From Lysobacteraceae bacterium (lineage in GTDB: Bacteria; Pseudomonadota; Gammaproteobacteria; Xanthomonadales; Xanthomonadaceae), in assembly GCA_004173415.1 (NCBI GenBank), contig SEHC01000139.1, forward strand, positions 1 to 5,985: a DNA stretch of 5,985 nucleotides, read 5' to 3'. How positions within the stretch are numbered: the first letter of the stretch is position 1; every line of letters begins with the position of its first letter. A program made the position numbers and the translations under genes. Below, one piece after another: positions 1 to 5,510 of the stretch. The notes beneath the pieces were generated by a model that ran no database searches, was not told the DNA's origin, and was given only the letters and a program-made list of their open reading frames with translations.

Positions 1-518
1 TGGACCACGCGCATGCCGCGGCCGCCGCCGCCGCCGGCGGCCTTGATGATCACCGGGTAGCCGATCTCGCGCGCGATCTTGGTGTTGGTGACGATGTCGT
101 CGTCCAGCGGCCCGCCGGAACCCGGCACGCACGGCACGCCGGCGGCCTTCATCGCCCGGATCGCCTCGACCTTGTCGCCCATCAGGCGGATGGTGTCGGC
201 CTTGGGTCCGATGAAGATGAAGCCGGACTGCTCGACCCGTTCGGCGAAGTCGGCGTTCTCGCTGAGGAAGCCGTAACCCGGATGGATGGCCTGCGCGTCG
301 GTGACCTCGGCCGCGGCGATGATCGCCGGGATGTTGAGGTAGCTGTCCTTGGAGGCGGCCGGGCCGATGCAGACGGATTCGTCGGCCATGGCCACGTGCT
401 TGAGGTTGCGGTCGACGGTGGAATGCACCGCGACGGTGCGGATGCCCAGGGTGTGGCAGGCGCGCAGGATGCGCAGCGCGATTTCACCGCGATTGGCGAT
501 TACAACTTTGTCCAGCAT
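1..518 (-). CDS. accC: Biotin carboxylase AccC, N-terminal 172 codons (3' end beyond window)
   Basis: ATP-dependent carboxylation of the biotin carried by AccB, the first half-reaction of acetyl-CoA carboxylase in the cytoplasm. The visible protein begins MLDKVVIANRGEIALRILRA and follows the E. coli AccC sequence closely from memory, without gaps. Seen: the N-terminal biotin carboxylase fold (residues 1 to about 114) with the motif IHPGYGFLSENA. The ATP-grasp domain then starts, with Lys116 in LMGDK and Lys159 in VIIKAAGGGGG, at the same numbers as the E. coli ATP-binding lysines. The glycine-rich loop is residues 162-166. About 275 further residues, including the catalytic C-terminal part, lie outside the window. 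The start at 518 is supported by an AAAGGAAA ribosome-binding site about 8 nt upstream and by the exact N-terminal match. It is the last visible gene of the leftward cluster, 86 bp after accB. The product call is near certain. Confidence 0.97.
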   Translation of the reverse strand, partial: MLDKVVIANRGEIALRILRACHTLGIRTVAVHSTVDRNLKHVAMADESVCIGPAASKDSYLNIPAIIAAAEVTDAQAIHPGYGFLSENADFAERVEQSGFIFIGPKADTIRLMGDKVEAIRAMKAAGVPCVPGSGGPLDDDIVTNTKIAREIGYPVIIKAAGGGGGRGMRVV

Positions 519-604
519 GAGTCGTTTCCTTTGGAGTCGTTCCGGCCCGCGGCCATGCCGGCGGGCGTTCGCGGCCAGGCGGCGGGGGCCGCCCGCGAGC
601 CCGC
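519..604 (-). other. accB-accC spacer with two GC-rich hairpins
   Basis: This 86-bp gap separates accB from accC. Two inverted repeats are visible. The first is a perfect 6-bp stem, GGCGGC/GCCGCC, with a 4-nt loop at 578-593. The second is a 6-bp stem, GCCCGC/GCGGGC, at 545-550 and 561-566 with a 10-nt loop. Neither is followed by a T-run on the minus strand, so they are not standard rho-independent terminators. They could modulate the AccB:AccC ratio by mRNA processing or partial termination, but that is inference. Confidence 0.4.
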
Positions 605-1087
605 TTACCCGATCACGAACAGCGGCTGGTCGAATTCGACCGGCGAGCCGCTCTCGGTGAGGATGGCCAGGATGGTGCCGGAGACGTCGGCCTCGATCGG
701 GTTGAACATCTTCATCGCCTCGATGATGGCCAGGGTCTCGCCGGCCTTGACCGCCTGGCCGATGCTGACGAAGGCCGGCTTGTCCGGCGACGGCGAGGTG
801 TAGAAGGTGCCGACCATCGGCGCGCGCATCACATGGCCTTCGGGCAGGTCATTGCCGGCCGGCTTGGCGCTGCCGCCGGTCGCCGCTTCGCTGGGCGAGG
901 TCATCGGCATCGGCGCCGCGCCGCGCTGCTCGACCGCGGACGCGGCATACATCTGCGCCTGGGGCGCGTAGCTGCCCTTCGGCACGCGTGCCAGGCGGAC
1001 GGATTCCTCGCCTTCCTTGATCTCGATTTCGGCGAGATTGGATTCTTCCAGCAGGTCGATGAGCTTCTTGATCTTGCGCAGGTCCAT
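605..1087 (-). CDS. accB: Biotin carboxyl carrier protein of acetyl-CoA carboxylase
   Basis: AccB carries biotin between biotin carboxylase (AccC) and the AccA/AccD carboxyltransferase in the first step of fatty acid synthesis. The ORF gives 160 residues, usual for the family. Residues 1-35 (MDLRKIKKLIDLLEESNLAE...) are the conserved N-terminal segment used for association with AccC. Residues about 37-83 are a flexible Ala/Pro/Ser/Gly-rich linker. The biotinyl/lipoyl domain spans about 84-160. The biotin-accepting lysine is Lys126 in the motif EAMKM. The TSPSPDKPAF segment (about 97-106) matches the 'thumb' loop typical of bacterial AccB. The start at 1085-1087 is chosen because the protein begins exactly at the conserved MDLRKIK, with a modest GAGG upstream. 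It lies 90 bp after aroQ and 86 bp before accC in the same direction. Confidence 0.97.
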   Translation of the reverse strand: MDLRKIKKLIDLLEESNLAEIEIKEGEESVRLARVPKGSYAPQAQMYAASAVEQRGAAPMPMTSPSEAATGGSAKPAGNDLPEGHVMRAPMVGTFYTSPSPDKPAFVSIGQAVKAGETLAIIEAMKMFNPIEADVSGTILAILTESGSPVEFDQPLFVIG

Positions 1088-1137
1088 GGTGGCCTCGGGA
1101 ATGGGTCTGATGGTTGGATGAGGAGTAAGCGGAGAGC

Positions 1138-1196
1138 AGTGGGAAGGGGGAAGTGAGGGGAAGCGATTCGCCGTTCCTCACTCCTCTCTGCCCACT
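1138..1196 (-). repeat. Imperfect inverted repeat across the aroQ stop codon
   Basis: An outer pair AGTGGG (1138-1143) / CCCACT (1191-1196) encloses an inner pair AGTGAGGGGAA (1152-1162) / TTCCTCACT (1174-1182), which has a 2-nt bulge. As minus-strand RNA this is a long interrupted hairpin that contains the aroQ stop codon and part of the aroQ-accB spacer. One arm is purine-rich and the other pyrimidine-rich. There is no T-run, so it is not a canonical terminator. A role in transcript processing or in separating aroQ from accBC expression is possible but unproven. Confidence 0.35.
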
Positions 1197-1630
1197 CCCA
1201 GCTTCTTGAGCGCCGCGTCCATCGCGTAGCGGTAGCTGTCGGCCCCGAAACCGCAGACCACGCCCACCGCCAGGTCGCTGAAATAGCTCTGCTGGCGGAA
1301 GGGCTCGCGTGCGTGCGGGTTGGACAGGTGGATCTCGATGAAGGGCAGGCTGACCGCGGCCAGCGCGTCGCGCAGGGCGATGGAGGTGTGGGTGAAGGCG
1401 GCCGGGTTGACCAGGACGAAGGCGGTGCCGTCGCTGCGCGCAGCCTGGACCCGATCGACCAGCAGGTGTTCGGCGTTGGACTGGAAGACCTGCACCTCGT
1501 GCCCGGCGGCGCTCGCCTGGGCGACCAGGGCAGCGTCGATCTGGGCCAGGGTGGTGCGGCCGTAGACTTCGGGCTCGCGGGTGCCCAGCAGATTGAGGTT
1601 GGGGCCGTGCAGGACCAGCAGCTTTGCCAT
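1178..1630 (-). CDS. aroQ: Type II 3-dehydroquinate dehydratase
   Basis: Converts 3-dehydroquinate to 3-dehydroshikimate, the third step of the shikimate route to aromatic amino acids; type II enzymes form dodecamers. The ORF is 150 residues, normal for the family. Family signatures seen in order: LHGPNLNLLGTREPEVYG (residues 7-24) with the active-site lid Arg18 and catalytic Tyr23; QSNAEH (50-55); NPAAFTHTSIALRDAL (75-90) with Asn75 and His81; and EIHLSNPHAREPFR (99-112) with the catalytic His101, substrate-binding Ser103/Asn104 and Arg112. Pro-Ala-Ala-Phe replaces the more usual Pro-Gly-Ala-Tyr, a mild variation. The start at 1630 has a TGGAG ribosome-binding site and matches the usual N-terminus (MAKLLVLHGPN). 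It sits between tlpA and accB on the same strand, the neighbourhood also found in Pseudomonas aeruginosa. Confidence 0.97.
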   Translation of the reverse strand: MAKLLVLHGPNLNLLGTREPEVYGRTTLAQIDAALVAQASAAGHEVQVFQSNAEHLLVDRVQAARSDGTAFVLVNPAAFTHTSIALRDALAAVSLPFIEIHLSNPHAREPFRQQSYFSDLAVGVVCGFGADSYRYAMDAALKKLGVGREE

Positions 1631-1741
1631 CGAATGCTCCAGCGGAAGCGGCGCAGTCTGCTTGATGGTGCCAATGCTGTCCAGTTCGCAGAAGTTACCC
1701 GCGATTTAAGTGCCTGTTTGAATTCGGCCGGGAACGCAGGA

Positions 1742-2338
1742 TCAAGGTTCGGCCCAGCGGTCGATCTCGCCGACGGCGAACGGACCTACCTTCTGTTTTA
1801 GGATCGTGCCATCGGCGGCCACCAGCACGGTATACGGCAGTACGCCCTTGCGGTTGCCCAGCCAGACGCTGGCGTCGGCCGGCCCCGGGCTGTCCAGCAG
1901 GATCGGGTAGCCCACCGGAATGCGCCGCAGGAAGGCGTTGACGTTGTCGGCCGTGTCCAGGGCCAGGCCGATCACCTGGACGCCGTCGTCGTCCTGGGCC
2001 TTGGCGAAGCGGTCCAGTTCCGGCATCTCCTCGATGCAGGGGCCGCACCAGCTGGCCCACACGTTGATCAGCAGGGGCTTGCCCGCATACGTTTCCGGCA
2101 GCGGCCGGGTCCGGCCCTGCAGGTCGGGGAGCCGGATCGGCGGCATCCGCTGGCCCGGCCGTGCCGGTTCCACGCCGTGCGGTGGTTTTGCGGCGCTGGC
2201 GTCCAGCGCGGCCTGAAGGACACGCTGGCCCGACTCGGTACGCTGCAACGGACTGCCGCCCCACCACAGGCTGGCCAGCAGGCCCAGGCCCCCGGCCAGC
2301 AGGGCGGCCAGGAGTACGCGCCCGGTGCCCGATTTCAT
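1742..2338 (-). CDS. TlpA/ResA-like membrane-anchored thiol-disulfide oxidoreductase
   Basis: A 198-residue periplasmic thioredoxin-like protein that probably reduces disulfides in exported proteins or cytochrome c maturation partners, with electrons from DsbD. Residues about 8-26 (VLLAALLAGGLGLLASLWW) form a signal anchor. The alkyl-hydroperoxide-reductase/TlpA-type domain covers about 60-195. The active site is WCGPC with Cys98 and Cys101, and the matching cis-proline is Pro168 in GVLPYTVLV. The start at 2338 is chosen because its ATG overlaps the dsbD stop codon as ATGA (4 bp), typical of translational coupling, and because it gives a sensible anchor. The reading frame stays open far upstream, but that part lies inside dsbD in another frame. 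The overlap is good evidence of joint function with DsbD. The precise substrate cannot be told from sequence, so no specific symbol beyond TlpA-like is given. Confidence 0.92.
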   Translation of the reverse strand: MKSGTGRVLLAALLAGGLGLLASLWWGGSPLQRTESGQRVLQAALDASAAKPPHGVEPARPGQRMPPIRLPDLQGRTRPLPETYAGKPLLINVWASWCGPCIEEMPELDRFAKAQDDDGVQVIGLALDTADNVNAFLRRIPVGYPILLDSPGPADASVWLGNRKGVLPYTVLVAADGTILKQKVGPFAVGEIDRWAEP

Positions 2339-4653
2339 CGCCTGGCCCGCTGCAGCGCGGCGGCCACCAGTTTCTGGGTCAGCACGGTGGGCAGCACTTC
2401 CCCGGCGCCGCCGTCGCTGGGAAACACCACGTACAGCGGCACGCCCACGGCCTGGTGCTGCTCCAGGAACGCGGTGATGGCCGGGTCCACGTTGGTCCAG
2501 TCGCCTTGCATCAAGACCGCGTCGGCCTCGCGCATCGAGGCACGGAAATCCTCGCGCGCCAGCACTGCCTTCTCGTTGGCCTTGCAGGTCACGCACCAGT
2601 CGGCGGTCATGTCCACGAACACGACCCGCCCCTCGGCACGCAGCGCGGCAAGCCTGGCCGCCGAATACGGCACCGCGTCGGTCGCGACGCTGGCAGGGCC
2701 TGTGTTGCCCTGCAGGCGATGCACCCAGGCCAGCGGCACGATCGACGCCAGCAGCACCAGGATCGCCAGGGTCCGGTGCAACGGCGCAACCTGCAGGCGC
2801 AGCCGCTGGTACCACCACAGGCCCAGGGCCAGCAGCACCAGGCCGGCCAGGACCAGGCCGATCGCGTCCACGCCGCGTTGCTTGCCCAGCACCCAGAGCA
2901 GCCACACCGCGGTCAGATACATCGGGAAGGCGAGGAAATGCTTCAGCGTCTCCATCCATGCGCCGGGCCGGGGCAGGCGCCGGGCCAGGGCCGGCACGAA
3001 GCCGATCAGCAGGAACGGCAGGGCCAGCCCCAAGCCCAGGAACGCGAACACCAGCAAGGCCAGCGGCGTCGAGGCAGTGAAGGCAAAGGCCAGGGCCGCG
3101 CCCATGAACGGCGCGGTGCAGGGGCTGGCGATGACCACGGCCAGCACCCCGGTGAAGAAATCCCCGGCCGGGCCGCTGCGCGAGGTCAGGTCGTGACCGG
3201 CACCGGCGAAGCGGTGGCCCAGGGCGAACACGCCTGACAGGCTCAGGCCGACCGCGAACATCAGGTACACCAGGGCGGCGATCACCAGCGGCTGCTGCAA
3301 CTGGAATCCCCAGCCCAAGGCCTGTCCGGCGGCCCTCAGGCCCAGGGCGATGGCGCCGATGGCAATGAAGCTCAGCAGCACCCCGGCGGTGTACCAGACC
3401 GCACTGGCGCGGGCCTGGGCGCCGCCGCCGGCCAGCGACAGGGCCTTCAACGACAGCACGGGCAGCACGCAGGGCATCAGGTTGAGGATCAGTCCGCCGG
3501 CCAGGGCCAACAGCAGCGCGGCCAGCATCCCGGGCGCAGCCCCCGCCTTGCGCAGGGCCGCCGGCGGCGGCGTGGTCCGGGCGACCTGCAGTGGTGCGGC
3601 CGGGTCGGCGAGGGTGGCGCCCACCGGGTTGCCGGGCGGCGGCGGGGTATCGCCAGGGCTGGCCGAAGCCGTGTCCGTGGAGACGTCGGCGAGTGGCGAT
3701 GGCGGCAGCTGGGACGGGTCCGGCGAAGACGTCGAGGCGCTGGCGCCGGCGGCCTTGCCGGCGGGAATGGCCAACCTGGCCGTGCGGGTCATCGGCGGAT
3801 AACAGATGCCGTCCTTCTGGCAGCCCTGGAAGGTGACCTGCAGCGTGGCCTCGGCGGCATCGCCGTGGCGTCGGCGCAGCGGGACCGGCACCTCCACCTG
3901 GTCGAAATAGACCACCACTTCACCGAAATGCTCGTCCCGGTGGGCTTGGCCGCGTGGCCAGCGCGGCGGATCCAGGGAGATGCCGGGGGCTCCTTCGAGT
4001 CGCATGCGGGTGCGATCGCGGTACAGGTAGTAGCCCGGCGCCGGAGTGAAGCGCAGCAGCAGCTGGTTGCCGTCATAGGCGATGGCCTCGAAGGCGAAGG
4101 CCTGTTCCTGCGGAAGTGGCAGGGCATCCACCGCGCCCGGCCCCGTTGCCTTGCCGAACAGCGGCAGTCCGCCGGCGTTGATCCGCCCGGCCAGGCCCGC
4201 CGGCAATTGCCCGCCGCTGCCGGGCAATGCCACCACCAGCTTGCGGGTCTGCGGCGGATAGCAGATGCCCGCATCCGCGCAGCCTTGGTACTTCACCAGC
4301 AGGTTGACGCTGCCGGTGCCCGCCGCGGCCCGCCCGGCCACGCTGCCGGTCACGTCCTGGTGGTAGGTCTCCACGTCGCCGAAGAACTCGTCCCGATACG
4401 CCTTGCCCTTGGGAAGCTGCAGCTTGCCGGCCTGGAAGCCCGCCCCTTCCACCTGCACGTCCATCCGGTGCCGGTACAGGTAGTAACCATCGGCGACCTT
4501 CCAGGAGATCTCGATGCGATCGCGGCTGGTGGCGCTGGCCGACAGCACGAAGGCCTGGTCGACCGGCAGCAGGTCGTCAACACTGGCGGCGAGGGAGGCA
4601 GGGGCAAGGGCAGCTGCGGCCAGCAGCGCCAGCAGGCGTTGCAACAGGGACAT
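2335..4653 (-). CDS. dsbD: Thiol:disulfide interchange protein DsbD (DipZ), with tandem alpha domains
   Basis: Inner-membrane electron relay that takes reducing power from cytoplasmic thioredoxin and delivers it to periplasmic proteins. The protein has 772 residues, longer than E. coli DsbD (about 565). Order seen: signal peptide 1-23; first immunoglobulin-like alpha domain about 25-142 with Cys125 and Cys131 (YQGCADAGICYPP); second alpha domain about 180-297 with Cys278 and Cys284 (FQGCQKDGICYPP); Pro/Ser/Thr/Ala-rich linker about 300-372; membrane domain about 375-645 with several hydrophobic helices and the relay cysteines Cys395 (NLMPCVLPVLSLK) and Cys512 (SPCTAPFMG); and a C-terminal thioredoxin domain about 660-772 with WCVTC (Cys687/Cys690) and cis-Pro739. 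The extra alpha domain and the NLMPCVLPVLSLK motif recall the ScsB branch of the family. The start has AGGA 6 nt upstream. The stop overlaps tlpA by 4 bp. No clear promoter was seen in the 92 bp upstream. Confidence 0.96.
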   Translation of the reverse strand: MSLLQRLLALLAAAALAPASLAASVDDLLPVDQAFVLSASATSRDRIEISWKVADGYYLYRHRMDVQVEGAGFQAGKLQLPKGKAYRDEFFGDVETYHQDVTGSVAGRAAAGTGSVNLLVKYQGCADAGICYPPQTRKLVVALPGSGGQLPAGLAGRINAGGLPLFGKATGPGAVDALPLPQEQAFAFEAIAYDGNQLLLRFTPAPGYYLYRDRTRMRLEGAPGISLDPPRWPRGQAHRDEHFGEVVVYFDQVEVPVPLRRRHGDAAEATLQVTFQGCQKDGICYPPMTRTARLAIPAGKAAGASASTSSPDPSQLPPSPLADVSTDTASASPGDTPPPPGNPVGATLADPAAPLQVARTTPPPAALRKAGAAPGMLAALLLALAGGLILNLMPCVLPVLSLKALSLAGGGAQARASAVWYTAGVLLSFIAIGAIALGLRAAGQALGWGFQLQQPLVIAALVYLMFAVGLSLSGVFALGHRFAGAGHDLTSRSGPAGDFFTGVLAVVIASPCTAPFMGAALAFAFTASTPLALLVFAFLGLGLALPFLLIGFVPALARRLPRPGAWMETLKHFLAFPMYLTAVWLLWVLGKQRGVDAIGLVLAGLVLLALGLWWYQRLRLQVAPLHRTLAILVLLASIVPLAWVHRLQGNTGPASVATDAVPYSAARLAALRAEGRVVFVDMTADWCVTCKANEKAVLAREDFRASMREADAVLMQGDWTNVDPAITAFLEQHQAVGVPLYVVFPSDGGAGEVLPTVLTQKLVAAALQRARR

Positions 4654-4745
4654 CGGTTTTCCTCATGGATACATGCGCCCGGGCCGGCGGACAGGGACCG
4701 GCGGGGCTTGCCTTCGACCCTGCGGGCCAGGCGCAGTTCACAAGG

Positions 4746-5174
4746 TTAACCGCTGGCGACGGTTCCCGGGCCGGCGACCACGCCGTTGCGCCCTTTCCGG
4801 CGCCCGATCCGCTGGGCCGCCAGTTCCTCCATCACCTCGAGCAACGACAGCCGGGTGCGCAGTGGCGCGGCGCGGAACGCCTCGACCAGGCGGAACTCCA
4901 CCGGGTCTTCGACCAGCAGCGCCTCGGCGGTCGCGATGGAGTCCAGTTCCACGTCCTTGGACAGCGGCATCTCCCCGCGCCCGGTGGCCAGCCATTCGAA
5001 CTGGATCCCGGTCACCAGCGCGATGCGTCGCAGATGGGAGACATTGGGGTTCTTGCCCAGCGGGGCTTCCCAGTGGCTGACCGCGCTGCGCTGCACGCCG
5101 ACGGCCAGGGCCAGGTCCTTCTGCGACATGCTCCTGGCACGTCGTGCCAGGCGAATCCTTTCCTGCTGGGTCAT
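4746..5174 (-). CDS. XRE-family helix-turn-helix transcriptional regulator
   Basis: A 142-residue cytoplasmic DNA-binding protein of the Cro/C1 (XRE) type; its target is not known from family knowledge. The HTH domain covers about residues 4-65: helix 1 ERIRLARRARSM, helix 2 SQKDLALAVG, recognition helix around QRSAVSHWEAP, then a helix NVSHLRRIALVTG and the WLATGRGEM tail typical of XRE proteins. Residues 75-125 look helical (DPVEFRLVEAFRAAPLRTRLSLLEVMEELAAQR) and may dimerise; the last ~17 residues are basic, then Gly/Ala-rich. The start at 5174 is chosen because AGGAGAGG lies a few nt upstream and the HTH begins right after. An in-frame ATG at 5204 and a GTG at 5282 would only add sequence unlike the family, and the GTG version would cover the putative operator. 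It is 92 bp upstream of dsbD in the same direction and diverges from a putative small RNA and groES. It may bind the repeated sites at 5245-5259 and 5349-5363 (inference). Confidence 0.88.
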   Translation of the reverse strand: MTQQERIRLARRARSMSQKDLALAVGVQRSAVSHWEAPLGKNPNVSHLRRIALVTGIQFEWLATGRGEMPLSKDVELDSIATAEALLVEDPVEFRLVEAFRAAPLRTRLSLLEVMEELAAQRIGRRKGRNGVVAGPGTVASG

Positions 5175-5244
5175 CGCCTCTCCTAGGCTTTGATGTGACG
5201 CCATGCACCTTACCCCATGACTACGAGTGGATGGATCGGCAAAT

Positions 5245-5259
5245 GCTACCGATGCTAAC
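5245..5259 (+). promoter_or_regulatory. Operator-like 15-bp site O1
   Basis: The sequence GCTACCGATGCTAAC differs by one central base from the site at 5349-5363. It is an imperfect dyad around position 5252 (arms of the form G-Y-T-A-S-C-R), the size and symmetry expected for an XRE/Cro-type operator. It also contains the direct repeat ATGCTA-CCG-ATGCTA. It lies 70 bp upstream of the XRE start codon and just downstream of a TATTAT -10-like box on the minus strand, where a bound protein could block transcription. Binding by the adjacent regulator is inference. Confidence 0.5.
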
Positions 5260-5269
5260 CAGGTGAGCA

Positions 5270-5275
5270 ATAATA
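5270..5275 (-). promoter_or_regulatory. Possible -10 box for the XRE gene
   Basis: TATTAT on the minus strand (one mismatch to TATAAT) lies 95 bp upstream of the chosen start codon, in the AT-richest part of the window. No good -35 box is seen at 16-19 bp spacing, so the promoter would need activation or rely on the -10 alone. If used, transcription would start near 5263 and the O1 site would fall right at the beginning of the transcript. Confidence 0.3.
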
Positions 5276-5280
5276 GGCGC

Positions 5281-5309
5281 ACCTTGTCTGCTTATGGTAG
5301 CAACAAGGT
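5281..5309. repeat. Inverted repeat with degenerate operator-like core (O2)
   Basis: A perfect 7-bp inverted repeat ACCTTGT (5281-5287) / ACAAGGT (5303-5309) flanks a 15-nt core. Inside, GCT (5290-5292) can also pair with AGC (5299-5301) after a small asymmetric bulge. The core contains GTAGCAAC, the reverse complement of GTTGCTAC, which resembles the half-sites GTTGCTAAC and GCTACC of O3 and O1. It lies about where a -35 region of the XRE promoter would be. It may be a weak third operator or a binding site for another factor. Confidence 0.35.
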
Positions 5310-5311
5310 AT

Positions 5312-5331
5312 TCATCTCGTTGAATAGATGA
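5312..5331. repeat. 6-bp inverted repeat
   Basis: TCATCT (5312-5317) and AGATGA (5326-5331) form a perfect inverted repeat with an 8-nt AT-rich spacer. It sits between the O2 and O3 sites in the AT-rich divergent control region. It has no T-run and is not a terminator; a protein-binding site is possible. Confidence 0.25.
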
Positions 5332-5348
5332 GCTTTTGATTAAGAAGC

Positions 5349-5363
5349 GCTACCGTTGCTAAC
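5349..5363 (+). promoter_or_regulatory. Operator-like 15-bp site O3
   Basis: GCTACCGTTGCTAAC is identical to O1 at 14 of 15 positions and has the same orientation, with starts 104 bp apart, close to ten helical turns. It lies just before the putative small RNA. A weak plus-strand promoter could be TTGATT (5336-5341) with GCTAAC (5358-5363) at 16-bp spacing, in which case O3 would cover the -10 box. Another weak candidate is TTGTCT (5284-5289) with TATTCA (5309-5314). The repeated sequence is a direct observation; its function is inferred. Confidence 0.5.
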
Positions 5364-5425
5364 GCGCTGAAGCCGCTTTGCGACTCGAAAATGCCCCCGT
5401 ATGCGGGTATTCCTGTAGTCGCTGG

Positions 5426-5454
5426 CAGGAAGCCGGCTTCGACAGGAAGTCGGC
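5426..5454 (+). repeat. Direct repeat CAGGAAGYCGGC
   Basis: CAGGAAGCCGGC (5426-5437) and CAGGAAGTCGGC (5443-5454) match at 11 of 12 positions. The first copy runs into the palindrome GAAGCCGGCTTC (5429-5440), so its 3' arm can pair either with its own GAAG or with the GAAG of the second copy. This gives two mutually exclusive hairpins within the candidate small RNA. Confidence 0.5.
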
Positions 5455-5510
5455 GGGGGGAGTGGCGCAGGTCAAGACAGCCAAGCAGGGATTCGACACC
5501 ATCTCCATTG

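Noticed and set aside
1631..1741. Possible separate promoter for aroQ (TTCAAA ... TAACTT on the minus strand)
   Set aside because: Spacing is about 19 bp and the box matches are weak, so it was not listed as a feature.
2339..2959. Upstream in-frame extension of the TlpA-like gene (start at 2959)
   Set aside because: The extra 207 codons lie entirely inside dsbD in another frame and are Arg/Gly/Ala-rich without homology; the ATGA overlap start at 2338 gives a proper membrane anchor.
2161..3237. Long plus-strand open frames (also 2177-3196 and 3865-4749) opposite dsbD and tlpA
   Set aside because: They are antisense shadows of GC-rich genes, with low-complexity Arg/Gly/Ala/Gln-rich products, no domains and no ribosome-binding sites; the minus-strand genes have clear family motifs.
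5175..5282. Longer XRE protein starting at GTG 5282 or ATG 5204
   Set aside because: The extension would cover the putative operator and -10 box and precedes the normal start of the HTH fold; the ATG at 5174 has a strong AGGAGAGG site. The 5204 start cannot be fully excluded.
5485..5505. tRNA T-arm-like GGGATTCGACACC
   Set aside because: The flanks do not form a 5-bp T stem, and no anticodon arm or acceptor stem could be found around it.
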